A DNA stretch of 59,379 nucleotides, taken from NCBI GenBank assembly GCA_002840835.1, contig PHCQ01000028.1:1-59379 (forward strand). The letters run 5' to 3'. This stretch comes from Betaproteobacteria bacterium HGW-Betaproteobacteria-16. GTDB taxonomy: Bacteria; Pseudomonadota; Gammaproteobacteria; Burkholderiales; Burkholderiaceae_C. Below the pieces are notes generated by a model. It had not been told where the DNA came from. It was given only the letters and a program-made list of their open reading frames with translations, and ran no database searches. Numbering within the stretch: the stretch's first letter is position 1; each line of letters begins with the position of its first letter. Made by a program: the position numbers and the translations under genes. Shown here piece after piece: positions 6,065-14,018 of this stretch.

Positions 6065-8881
6065 CTATCGGCTCAACTCGAACTGTGCTGCCATGTGCTC
6101 CAGGTACATCGTGGCGTTCAAGGCTACCGTTTTTCGGAAGGCCATCAGAGCGTCGTCCGGCCTGCCCTGGGCCTTGTGCCATTGACCAATGTAGAACCAG
6201 GCTTCTGCAAGCCCGAGCTCACCTGCATCGCCCCCCCTTGCGCGAGCCTGTTCGAGTAGTTCATCCTGGCTCATCATCCCCGCAAGTAGTGCGAGCGCAG
6301 GTGCAGGCCAGAGATCGTCCCGACGCTCAGCCGCAATCTTTTGGAGAACATCAGGGATGGGTAGGCCGGCTTGCTGCGTCGTCCAGAACCACCAGAGCTG
6401 GGCATATGCACGCTCAGACTCGTCGGTGCTGGCCTCCACTGCCTGTTTGAATTCAGACGCAGCCTGCGCCACCTGACCAGCGTAGTAGCGCGCTATTGCC
6501 CGCCAATACAACCCATCACCGCGTGGGTGGCCCAGCACCATGGCCTTGCTGTGGTCCGAGACGGCAGCAGTAAAGCGCCCCTGCCGGAACTGGCTTGATG
6601 CGCGACAGGACCATGCCTCGGCAGACTGCGGCGCACGTCGAACAGCCGCATCGGAATCAATGAAACCTCTGGCATCTTCTCCCAGGTCGTGAAGAGCGGC
6701 CGAGCGCATGCATAGAGCCTCCACAAGGTCTTGTTCACTGAGGCTACCCCCTTCGATGGTTTTGCTGGTTACTTCAACCATCTCGCGCATCTGACGCAGA
6801 TATCGTTCCCTAAAATCCTCTGAACCATGGCCGCCGACCTGTGCTAGCTTGATATGCGACTTGTTCACCCAGAAGGTGCCTTCAACCTCACGGTCGAAAC
6901 GCCGAACATCCTCGGCCAGCGTCGGTAGGTCGCGGGCGTTTACCTCCGGCCGCAGCACCTCTAGGCGCACTCGAGTGCGCGACTCATTGCCAAGCGCAGT
7001 GTTCTCTACGCGCCCTACAAACGCCGGATTCTCAACAAGCCGAGTACTGGGATTGCTCACAATACTCACGGTGTCCGGCCAGCGCATCGACGCCTCATAG
7101 TGAAGGGTCATTGGATAGTGGCTCATACCCAGCGGGAGGGTTCTGGTCAATCGATCTGGCAGTGCCAGACTACCAACCAAGGTCGTCGGTGAATACCTCA
7201 TCACCCAATCGCCACGCTCCATGCTTTGAGCGAGGTTGGGTACCCGAAACGACATGACCATCTCGATACGGTTCAGCTCCACTTGATCGCGAAACTGCGG
7301 ATCTCCCTCCAATGCAATGCCTGGATACCTACGCTCATAGTCCTGCATGACCCACTCGCGCCGACGTTCGGGAGCCAGGTCCATCAGGCGCAAACGAATC
7401 GACTCCGCGCCTAAACCGTGGAATGCCCGTGTCACCTCAAGTCGCCCCGGCGCTTCGAAGCTTTCCAAAAGGAACCGCTCCTTGAGATCGCTCAGAAATA
7501 CTTGATGACGCTGTGGCGTAAGCACGGTTGCTGGACCCGCGTCTCGGCCTTGCACCACCAATACTTCAGCTTCTTCCAGGCTTTGCCCCATCCGTTCGAG
7601 TGGTCCCACCTGACCTAGCCGCGTGGGGTCGACAAAGTAAGCCTGACTGCCCAGCCGCACCCGAACCACTGCGTGGTCAAAGAGGTCGGGAGCTGGGAGC
7701 CAACCAGAAACAGCTTTCCGATGTCGCAGTGACACCAGCACTGGATCGGCCTCGATTCCGAGTGCACGCAGCAGGGTCACCAGAAGCAGCGACTTGTCCT
7801 TGCAGTCGCCGTAGCGCTGCTGGAATACTGCCGAAGGAGGTTGCGGACGATGTGTGTTCTCGCCCAAGGAAATCGAGTGATAGCGGATGCTCTGCTGTAC
7901 CCATTGGAGGGCTTCTGACGCTTTGGCCGAATCATCGGGAAGGGCGCGCCAACTCTCGACCAATGATGCAAGTTCTTTCGGTAACGGTGATTCGGTCGCA
8001 AAGAGCTCAGCCGCCCAGCTTGCCACCTCGTTCCAGTCTGAATATTCGCTTATCTGAAGGGTGCGAAAAGGTCGCGTATGCGACGCCAACTGTGGCTCCT
8101 GAATGGCGGGGGGAAGTTGGTGACTCTCGAATGTCCACCGCATTTGCCCATGTTCGATCGTCTCAATCGGAGAGGGCGTGTGGCTCGCGGGCGCGTCACC
8201 CACCCATTGCCAACGCAATCGCCGGTCGACTGGCGCCATCACTGTAATACGCCTATGAGCGATGGGCAGGGCATCGTCCCACCCAAAGAGGTCGGAATAG
8301 CGATCGCCCAGAATCGGGTTAGTGCCTTCGACACTGAATATCAGCTGTAGTGCGTCACCTACCCGTACATCGGGGAGGAGCAAAGAGGCTGTGATGGTCC
8401 CGCTATATACCCCGCTCTCGAGTTGCGTCTCACGCTGCAGAAAACGCACTGGTGCAGAAGCCGTATGGTCGATAGTCTGATCACCGCGCAGGATGGCCAG
8501 GCGATGCACTGCCAAGCGCTGAAAGGACGGATTAAATTGAAGCATCACCTGTCCCAAGCGGCTCAATTCCCTTGCATCGTGAACCTGAGCGACCCGATGC
8601 ACAATCCACGCCGGAGTCGCGGCTACCTGTGCCTGCGTTTCTGCGAGGAGGATCTGGGTGCCCACTCCAGTCAACTGTGGTGACGGTGCAGGCGCCAGCT
8701 TGGACCAAGCCGGTAGCGTGGGGTCGCGCCTGAAGGCATCGTTGGCCAGCCGAACTTCACGCAAGCCATCTCGGTCCGCTGGCTCTTGCGCGCCAGCCAT
8801 CAAGCACAAGCTTGCCATCCATAGGGCCAGCAACCACACAACGATCTGTCGGCAACTCGTCGCCTTATCTCCACACGTCAT
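6065..8881 (-). CDS. DUF3857/transglutaminase-like exported protein with C-terminal TPRs
   Basis: A 938-residue protein. The start is the ATG at 8879-8881, which has an AGAGGG ribosome site 5 bases upstream; longer readings are unsupported. An N-terminal hydrophobic segment (IVVWLLALWMASLCLMAGAQ) serves as signal peptide. Residues of about 60-300 form a DUF3857 beta-sandwich. The middle carries a transglutaminase-like core with the Cys of QRYGDCKDKSLLLVTLLRALG, the His of LFDHAVVRV and the Asp of YFVDPT, a plausible Cys-His-Asp triad. The C-terminal 220 residues are TPR-like helical repeats (AEAWSCRASSQFRQGRFTAA, GLYWRAIARYYAGQVAQAA). Proteins of this architecture sit in the periplasm or outside. 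The substrate is not known and no partner gene is next to it. Confidence 0.8.
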   Translation of the reverse strand: MTCGDKATSCRQIVVWLLALWMASLCLMAGAQEPADRDGLREVRLANDAFRRDPTLPAWSKLAPAPSPQLTGVGTQILLAETQAQVAATPAWIVHRVAQVHDARELSRLGQVMLQFNPSFQRLAVHRLAILRGDQTIDHTASAPVRFLQRETQLESGVYSGTITASLLLPDVRVGDALQLIFSVEGTNPILGDRYSDLFGWDDALPIAHRRITVMAPVDRRLRWQWVGDAPASHTPSPIETIEHGQMRWTFESHQLPPAIQEPQLASHTRPFRTLQISEYSDWNEVASWAAELFATESPLPKELASLVESWRALPDDSAKASEALQWVQQSIRYHSISLGENTHRPQPPSAVFQQRYGDCKDKSLLLVTLLRALGIEADPVLVSLRHRKAVSGWLPAPDLFDHAVVRVRLGSQAYFVDPTRLGQVGPLERMGQSLEEAEVLVVQGRDAGPATVLTPQRHQVFLSDLKERFLLESFEAPGRLEVTRAFHGLGAESIRLRLMDLAPERRREWVMQDYERRYPGIALEGDPQFRDQVELNRIEMVMSFRVPNLAQSMERGDWVMRYSPTTLVGSLALPDRLTRTLPLGMSHYPMTLHYEASMRWPDTVSIVSNPSTRLVENPAFVGRVENTALGNESRTRVRLEVLRPEVNARDLPTLAEDVRRFDREVEGTFWVNKSHIKLAQVGGHGSEDFRERYLRQMREMVEVTSKTIEGGSLSEQDLVEALCMRSAALHDLGEDARGFIDSDAAVRRAPQSAEAWSCRASSQFRQGRFTAAVSDHSKAMVLGHPRGDGLYWRAIARYYAGQVAQAASEFKQAVEASTDESERAYAQLWWFWTTQQAGLPIPDVLQKIAAERRDDLWPAPALALLAGMMSQDELLEQARARGGDAGELGLAEAWFYIGQWHKAQGRPDDALMAFRKTVALNATMYLEHMAAQFELSR

Positions 8882-9222
8882 GTTGCCCTCTGATCCTCTG
8901 GTCCCGATGCCGAACCACTCGAGCATCTCTTTCGGGCGACATGATAGCGGTAGAGTGCTACCAAGTAATTGCAGCTCCAACGTGCTCAAAACTCGTGGCG
9001 AGCTGCAGTGATGTGGCACAAGCACAGATAGAGGGAGTTTGCGAATCCAATTGCGCAGAAAACGAAAGTTCTGATGGGTGTGAGGTGGATCGGCAACCGG
9101 TTCGCGGCAACCTGAGCTCGCGCTTTCGGCCAGGAGCGGTCTTTGCTAGGTCGGCGAAGCAGTCGTTCAACGCGAAGGTGAGCGGCCGTCTTAGGTGGTC
9201 CGCTCGACCTGTAAGTGACGGC
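8882..9222. other. Intergenic stretch with a repeat copy
   Basis: About 340 bases upstream of the DUF3857 gene and downstream of the RraB-like gene. It contains copy A of a 45-bp direct repeat (9128-9172). Open frames crossing it have no ribosome site and no recognisable protein. The promoter of the DUF3857 gene should lie here, but I see no clear -35/-10 pair. Confidence 0.35.
9128..9172. repeat. 45-bp direct repeat, copy A
   Basis: It begins GGCCAGGAGC (9128-9137), has a 16-base variable middle, and ends in a 19-base block starting GCGAAGCAGTC (9154-9172). The same blocks with the same spacing recur at 9651-9695 with one difference in 29 conserved positions. The two copies flank the RraB-like gene. 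Confidence 0.75.
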
Positions 9223-9579
9223 TCATTGGGTGGTCCCGGTCGTGATCGGACCAACGTCCATCCCATCGTAGCTCGCCAAGCCATGGAGGTCTGCGAGTGC
9301 ATAGAGTTGCTGGTTTCGTTCGTGCAGAGAATCCAAGGTGTGTGCCTCCTCCTTTTCCATGTGAAGGAAGAAATACTCATCTTCCCCTTCGTCCAGTTCC
9401 GGGACGAACAGGTCGACGTAATGGTAACCCTGCGCTTCCAATACAGGGACGAGGCTTCTCAGCTTTTCAGCCGATCCGTCGGTGAAAAAATAACCCCATA
9501 GCATGGGTCCCTCGATCGGCCATTTCGTGTTCGTTCGTATGTTGTCGAACATCGCCTGCAACGTGTCTAAAGTAATCAT
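9223..9579 (-). CDS. RraB-like (ribonuclease E inhibitor family) protein
   Basis: A protein of about 118 residues that resembles the RraB (regulator of RNase E activity B) fold family. It starts MITLDTLQAMFDNIRTNTKW, has a central GYHYVDLFVPELDEGEDEYF and ends near ASYDGMDVGPI. The acidic segment followed by a helix and a YDGxxxG end is the pattern I associate with this family, but similarity to E. coli RraB is weak and RNase E binding should not be assumed. Two starts are possible, ATG at 9579 (chosen) or at 9603; neither has a good ribosome site. The open frame extends further upstream through the flanking repeat and is not coding there. Confidence 0.5.
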   Translation of the reverse strand: MITLDTLQAMFDNIRTNTKWPIEGPMLWGYFFTDGSAEKLRSLVPVLEAQGYHYVDLFVPELDEGEDEYFFLHMEKEEAHTLDSLHERNQQLYALADLHGLASYDGMDVGPITTGTTQ

Positions 9580-9650
9580 CTTGGTAAGTAGCTGATGCCC
9601 CATCCTGACGGATGGCAATGGATGTGAGCTGAGGCTAGATTTCACTTTCA

Positions 9651-9695
9651 GGCCAGGAGCAGCCACGGCTGCGGCTGCGAAGCAGTCATTCAACG
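9651..9695. repeat. 45-bp direct repeat, copy B
   Basis: Second copy of the element described at 9128-9172: GGCCAGGAGC at 9651-9660 and the GCGAAGCAGTC block at 9677-9695, in the same orientation and with the same 16-base spacing. It is followed by an imperfect inverted repeat that begins with GGACCACAAAAACC near 9708 and ends with TTTTGTGGGTCC near 9752. Confidence 0.75.
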
Positions 9696-9772
9696 TAGAG
9701 ATAACCGGACCACAAAAACCAGCGGTGCCGCATTCTGCTTTTGTGGGTCCGTGGCGATTGCCATGCTAAAGC

Positions 9773-10321
9773 TCACCGCTCACCTGCAAGTCTTTTCACA
9801 AGGTCAGAGAACCACAAATGCTTCTCGCCATTCACTTGAGTTGACCGGGTCCCAAGAGGATAGTCCACGTACCCAGGAAGATGAACCGTCCAAGTCGATC
9901 GCTTGGCTTGATCGCTCGTGTCTCCCTCCACTTCCATAGCACCTCGCCACACGCCCATGATGGTTTTGGCAGGCAACAGTGGCTTGCAGGTTGCTCGGAA
10001 CTCCTCTTCGGATTTGATAGTGGGTGGAGGCACCTCAAACTCCCCCAAGACCAGCAGGTAGGACGTGCCAATCTTCAAGTACGGGAGGTACCCAACTTCC
10101 ACAACAGCGCCAGGTGAGACGTTCTTGAGGCCTTCGATGGCACGAGCCTTGTATCGTGCGCCGCACCATTGTCCGCGGGGGGAGACTACTTTTCCCTCCA
10201 TGATTTCGAAGACACCAACGATGCTCGCATCGTCATAGAGCTGGGACAGCTTGATGGACGTTGGTGTTGAGGCGTGCGCCGAAATACAAATGGCTGCGAT
10301 GGTGGCTGCAAGCGTCTTCAT
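9773..10321 (-). CDS. Hypothetical exported protein
   Basis: A 182-residue protein. The ATG at 10319-10321 begins a short signal peptide (MKTLAATIAAICISAHAS) that would be cleaved after the Ala-rich stretch. The mature part is a single domain with two cysteines (GQWCGARYK and EFRATCKPLL) that could form a disulfide. It contains VEVGYLPYLKIGTSYLLVLG, a pattern seen in small secreted beta-rich proteins that follow the cost-of-transport/NTR-like fold, but I cannot name the family. A longer reading from 10402 would overlap the neighbouring gene and lose the signal peptide. Probably periplasmic; function unknown. Confidence 0.6.
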   Translation of the reverse strand: MKTLAATIAAICISAHASTPTSIKLSQLYDDASIVGVFEIMEGKVVSPRGQWCGARYKARAIEGLKNVSPGAVVEVGYLPYLKIGTSYLLVLGEFEVPPPTIKSEEEFRATCKPLLPAKTIMGVWRGAMEVEGDTSDQAKRSTWTVHLPGYVDYPLGTRSTQVNGEKHLWFSDLVKRLAGER

Positions 10322-10361
10322 GGGATTCAACGACTGAGGCCGTCCGCAGTGGGCTGATTTT

Positions 10362-10856
10362 TCATGAGGTAAACAGCGCATATTTTGCTTGCCACTTGCC
10401 ACTCTTGAGGTTTAGCTCAACCGAAGAGTTGTGATCTGCAACCGTTGCTTCTAGGGCGAAGCTGCTACCTCCCGCTTTTTTCCAGCAATCATAGAGCCAT
10501 ACCGCAGCTTCTTCGGAAGCAAGCCTCCAAAGATCTAGCCCACCGTCTTCTTCAAAGGCCACCTCGAGATCTTCAGGGTAGACCGCATCGATCGCGAGGA
10601 GCTCAGGATCTACCGGAGATGGATATTCCGCAATACCGTCTACATATTCAAAGTGCTCACAGTTCTCACGGTCCATGAAAAAAGCACGAATCGGAAATTG
10701 AGATGTAAAAGAATCAGGGAATATTTCAAAGCAGAGCGCAAACACCTCTTTCGGATACCTGTGTGCAATAAGCCTCTTCAGAACCGGTACAAGCTGTTCA
10801 GACAGCGCGTCAAGATGGCTGCGTACCGTGGTTCGAAATTTTTGCTCGGGGGTCAT
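10362..10856 (-). CDS. Hypothetical acidic protein
   Basis: A 164-residue, acidic, cytoplasmic protein with no signal peptide. It starts at the ATG at 10854-10856 (MTPEQKFRTTVRSHLDALSE). The stretch KEVFALCFEIFPDSFTSQFP followed by an Asp/Glu-rich segment recalls small alpha/beta proteins of the immunity/SMI1-like or DUF4303-like type, but I cannot confirm a family. DNA here is more AT-rich than the surrounding operons, which suggests acquisition. It lies just upstream of the exported hypothetical protein on the same strand, 40 bases apart. Confidence 0.55.
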   Translation of the reverse strand: MTPEQKFRTTVRSHLDALSEQLVPVLKRLIAHRYPKEVFALCFEIFPDSFTSQFPIRAFFMDRENCEHFEYVDGIAEYPSPVDPELLAIDAVYPEDLEVAFEEDGGLDLWRLASEEAAVWLYDCWKKAGGSSFALEATVADHNSSVELNLKSGKWQAKYALFTS

Positions 10857-11285
10857 CTTGTATCTTCATAATTTTGATCTAAACGCAAAACGCAGGATAC
10901 CCACAGTCGCAGTCGTGAAGGGCTTCCGTGAAAACCGTTGGGCGGGCTACTGGGGAGCACCCAGTTGCAACAGCAGAAACTGCCAACTGTTGCAACCGGA
11001 ATGACGCCTTTGCGGCACTTTGCCAGATAGCTGCTCAGGGTCGGCAGCGCTACTTCGCCCCGTGCGAAACCGGTCCTTTATCAGTGCCGTGGGGCCATCC
11101 ATTTTCGAGTGCCCGGACTGTGTATTGAAGCGGTCGCTTGCGTGGTTGATCACTGAATGACCGCTGACGACCCTCGCTACTGTTCGTCGCCGCCGCCCAC
11201 GAGTGACTCAGTTCAGCCTGCAACCGACCTTGGGCGTGAATGAGTGAATTGCTGCTCCTGCATGGATGCTGTCTTGCGACCAGCC
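10857..11285. other. Intergenic stretch with a 10-bp-arm inverted repeat
   Basis: About 430 bases without a gene I can support. It contains a perfect inverted repeat GTTGCAACAG (10964-10973) / CTGTTGCAAC (10987-10996) with a 13-base spacer, which could be an operator or an RNA hairpin. The open frames crossing the region have no ribosome sites and no familiar protein. Confidence 0.4.
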
Positions 11286-11738
11286 TCAACGTTCAGGGCC
11301 AGTGTTCGCGCGGTAAGTTAGCCAGCCAGCCGTTTTCGACCCGCCGTCGCGCCGGTCTTTGGGGTGGCTTCGGCCTTCCAACACAGGCACCTCGTCAAAG
11401 TCAAACGGGCTCAGGCCATCAATGCATGCCACGTTCACACCGTATTGACTCGGATCGGAGCGCCGGGAGTGAAAGACATAGATGCCGCACACCGCGCAAA
11501 AGTAGTGCTTCGCTTGTCCGGTGTTGAACTGGTAGAGCGTCAGTTTGTCATCACCCTCCACGACTTGTAAATCGTCCAGATTGACTGAGACGGCCACGGC
11601 GCCGCGCATGCTGCAGTAGGAGCAATTGCACCGGCGCGCGCTGCGCAGCCCATCGGTCAGAGCCAGCCGAAAGCGCACGGAGCCGCAATGGCACGCCGCT
11701 TCAAGTTCGCGGCGTTCGTCAAAGTCAGAGAGGGTCAA
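11286..11738 (-). CDS. GFA/CENP-V family zinc protein
   Basis: A 150-residue protein of the GFA (glutathione-dependent formaldehyde-activating enzyme/CENP-V) fold. The zinc-binding cysteines are visible: CHCGSVRF at about 16-19, CNCSYC at about 37-42 and CAVCGIYVFHS at about 81-84. Members bind structural and catalytic zinc and some act on S-hydroxymethylglutathione; most are uncharacterised. The start is a TTG at 11736-11738 with a strong GGAAGGAG ribosome site 7 bases upstream, which supports it over internal ATGs. It stands alone, on the same strand as the export locus downstream but 160 bases from it. Confidence 0.85.
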   Translation of the reverse strand: MTLSDFDERRELEAACHCGSVRFRLALTDGLRSARRCNCSYCSMRGAVAVSVNLDDLQVVEGDDKLTLYQFNTGQAKHYFCAVCGIYVFHSRRSDPSQYGVNVACIDGLSPFDFDEVPVLEGRSHPKDRRDGGSKTAGWLTYRANTGPER

Positions 11739-11897
11739 AATTGCACTCCTTCCGGCCTGGCATCTGGCCAGAATCTGTCGCGATTCTGCATGGGGTTGTG
11801 GCGCCGGTCGATAGGCTTGTGGCCGGTTCTTGTTCCAACTATGAAGTCCGGTTCTGGGGGCGGATGCAACCGGTCAATGCAACACACCAACCACCCC

Positions 11898-14018
11898 TCA
11901 AAAACTGAACTCCCGAATCACCACAATCAAAGCCGGCTTCAGCCAGCTCCCCAGCAAACTCCGCCGCTCCCCCTCCATGCGCACACTGCCCGTGGTAGGC
12001 GCAGTCAGCACATCCCCGTCCAGACGAATCTTCACCCGGTACAGCGCATCACGTGGGCTCAGTTCTTCGTCGCGCCTGGGGTTGTGGATGGCGATGGGGC
12101 CGCCGTGGGGGGCGGCCAGCATGGCGTGGGGCAGTTGGGTGGTGCGGGTGCGGGCGATTTCGACGACGGTGCCTTTGATGGCCTGGTCTGGGCGGTGCAC
12201 GGGGTAGAACGTGGCTTCACCGTTGGGTGAGAGGCGTTCCACGTCGGCCTGTTGAACAAAGGCTTCGACGATCCAGCCGCCCTCGCCTACCAGTGCGGCC
12301 AGGGGTTGCCTGGGGCTGACCCAGGTGCCTCGGATGAGTTCGGGGTCGAGGTCGACCAGGGTGCCGGTGAAGGGGGCGTTGAGGACCAGGCGGTCGCGCT
12401 CGGTCAGTTCGGCTTGCAGTTCCTGCTGGCGCAGGGCCACGTTGCTTCTGGCCAGGGGCACGCGTTCCATTTCTTCTTGCTGGGCCTGCAGGCTGCGTAG
12501 AGCGTCCTGGCTGGCGCTGGCCACGGCTTCTGCTCTTGCGCCGCGGTGGCCCAGTTCGGGTTGGTCCAGGTGGAGCACGGGCTCACCAGCCTGGAAGCGC
12601 TGGCCAGCTTCGGGCAGGTGCAGCACCTGGGCGGGCAGCGGGCTGTGGAACACGTGGAATTGTTCGGGCAGCGTCCAGCCGGCAGCTTTGACTTGGCCTT
12701 GCCAGGGCACCAGCAACACGGCAGCGCCGGTCAGCAGCACGGCGCCCAGCACCCAGCGGCGTGGGCAGGACACTTGCTTGCGCTGGGCGAACCAGTGCTG
12801 GGTTTCACGAATGACAGGGCGCATGACAAACCACCAGATTTCAACCACGAACAACAGAATGCCCAGCACCTTGAAGAAGAACAGGTACACGGCCACGGCA
12901 ATGCCGATGAACACGACCAGGCGGTAGAGCCAGGTGATCCAGGCGAAGACCACCAGAAAGCGCTTCATGGGGGGTGAGAAGGGCTCGGGGTCTGGCTCTT
13001 TGAGCCCCAGCAGGCCGCGGCGGATGGCGGCCTTGGCCATGCCGGTGGCGCGCTCGTGCAGGTTGGGCACGTCCACCGCGTCTGACAGCACGAAGTAGCC
13101 ATCAAAGCGCATGAAGGGGCTGAGGTTGATGGTGAGCGAGACGATCCAGGCGGTGGTGGCCAGGAAGAACAGCGCGTCGCGCAGCGGGCCATCGGCCACC
13201 AGGTTCCAGGCCAGGGTGGCGGCGCCGGCCAAGGCCAGTTCGCCGATGACGCCGGCGGATGCGATGGCCAGCCGCTGGCGCCGGCGCGAGAGGCGCCAAG
13301 ACTCGGTGGTGTCTGTGTAGAGCATGGGCCACATCACCAGGAAGGCCACGCCCATGTGGGCCACGCGCACACCATAACGGGTGGCGGTGAGGGCATGACC
13401 CAGTTCGTGCACGCTCTTGGCCACGGCCATGGCCAGCAGGTAGTACAGCGCGCCGTCCCATGACAGCGACTGGGCGAAGGCAGAGGTGAAGCTGTCCCAC
13501 TGCCGGCTGGTGAGCAGCAGGCCCAGCACGCCGGTGAGCAGCACCAGCCAGCCGGTGGTGGGCCGGTAGACCCAGGCCAGCCAGGGCAGCAAGGCGCGCA
13601 AAAAACCCGCCGGTTGCAACAGCGGCACGCGGAAGAACAGGTAGTGGTGCAGCGCCCACTTGAAGCGGCTCATGCGGCTGCCCAGGTGCTGCTTGTGCAG
13701 GGCTTTGTAGTGGCCGGGGGCATGAGCTTCCAGCAGGTGGTGTTGCTTCAGGAATCCGGTCAGGGCTTCAAGCTCTTCCTTGGTGGGTTCCAGCAAGGTC
13801 TCTGCAGCCGTGCTCTGCAGCACCAGGGCCGGCACGCGCAGGTGCCAGCGTGAGAGCAGTTCAAATTCCAGCCAGCCCAGGCGGAAGAACTGGTTGGTGA
13901 CCGGGTCCTGGATCACCCAGGCGGGCGAGCCGTCTGCGTGAGCGGCTGCGGGGCGCAGTTGCAGCTCGCCGCGCAGGGGCGGCAAGGCGTCTGGCGCCAC
14001 ACGCAGCCCATGGCTCAC
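11898..14018 (-). CDS. M50 (site-2-type) zinc metalloprotease fused to an HlyD-like adaptor domain
   Basis: A 706-residue inner-membrane protein. The GTG start at 14016-14018 overlaps the stop of the upstream adaptor gene as GTGA. Residues 25-100 resemble the PqqD-like winged domain often found at the N-terminus of M50 proteins (WVIQDPVTNQFFRLGWLEFE). The membrane part carries HELGH at 204-208 and the second M50 motif NLSPFMRFDG at 298-307 with its Asp306, so the zinc site is intact. After further membrane helices, residues from about 430 form an HlyD/lipoyl-like periplasmic arm with a coiled coil (Gln/Glu-rich, about 510-580) and a beta domain (APFTGTLVDLDPELIRGTWV). Last of four start/stop-coupled genes behind the giant surface protein. 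It probably takes the inner-membrane role in that protein's export or processing; this is inference. Confidence 0.85.
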   Translation of the reverse strand: MSHGLRVAPDALPPLRGELQLRPAAAHADGSPAWVIQDPVTNQFFRLGWLEFELLSRWHLRVPALVLQSTAAETLLEPTKEELEALTGFLKQHHLLEAHAPGHYKALHKQHLGSRMSRFKWALHHYLFFRVPLLQPAGFLRALLPWLAWVYRPTTGWLVLLTGVLGLLLTSRQWDSFTSAFAQSLSWDGALYYLLAMAVAKSVHELGHALTATRYGVRVAHMGVAFLVMWPMLYTDTTESWRLSRRRQRLAIASAGVIGELALAGAATLAWNLVADGPLRDALFFLATTAWIVSLTINLSPFMRFDGYFVLSDAVDVPNLHERATGMAKAAIRRGLLGLKEPDPEPFSPPMKRFLVVFAWITWLYRLVVFIGIAVAVYLFFFKVLGILLFVVEIWWFVMRPVIRETQHWFAQRKQVSCPRRWVLGAVLLTGAAVLLVPWQGQVKAAGWTLPEQFHVFHSPLPAQVLHLPEAGQRFQAGEPVLHLDQPELGHRGARAEAVASASQDALRSLQAQQEEMERVPLARSNVALRQQELQAELTERDRLVLNAPFTGTLVDLDPELIRGTWVSPRQPLAALVGEGGWIVEAFVQQADVERLSPNGEATFYPVHRPDQAIKGTVVEIARTRTTQLPHAMLAAPHGGPIAIHNPRRDEELSPRDALYRVKIRLDGDVLTAPTTGSVRMEGERRSLLGSWLKPALIVVIREFSF

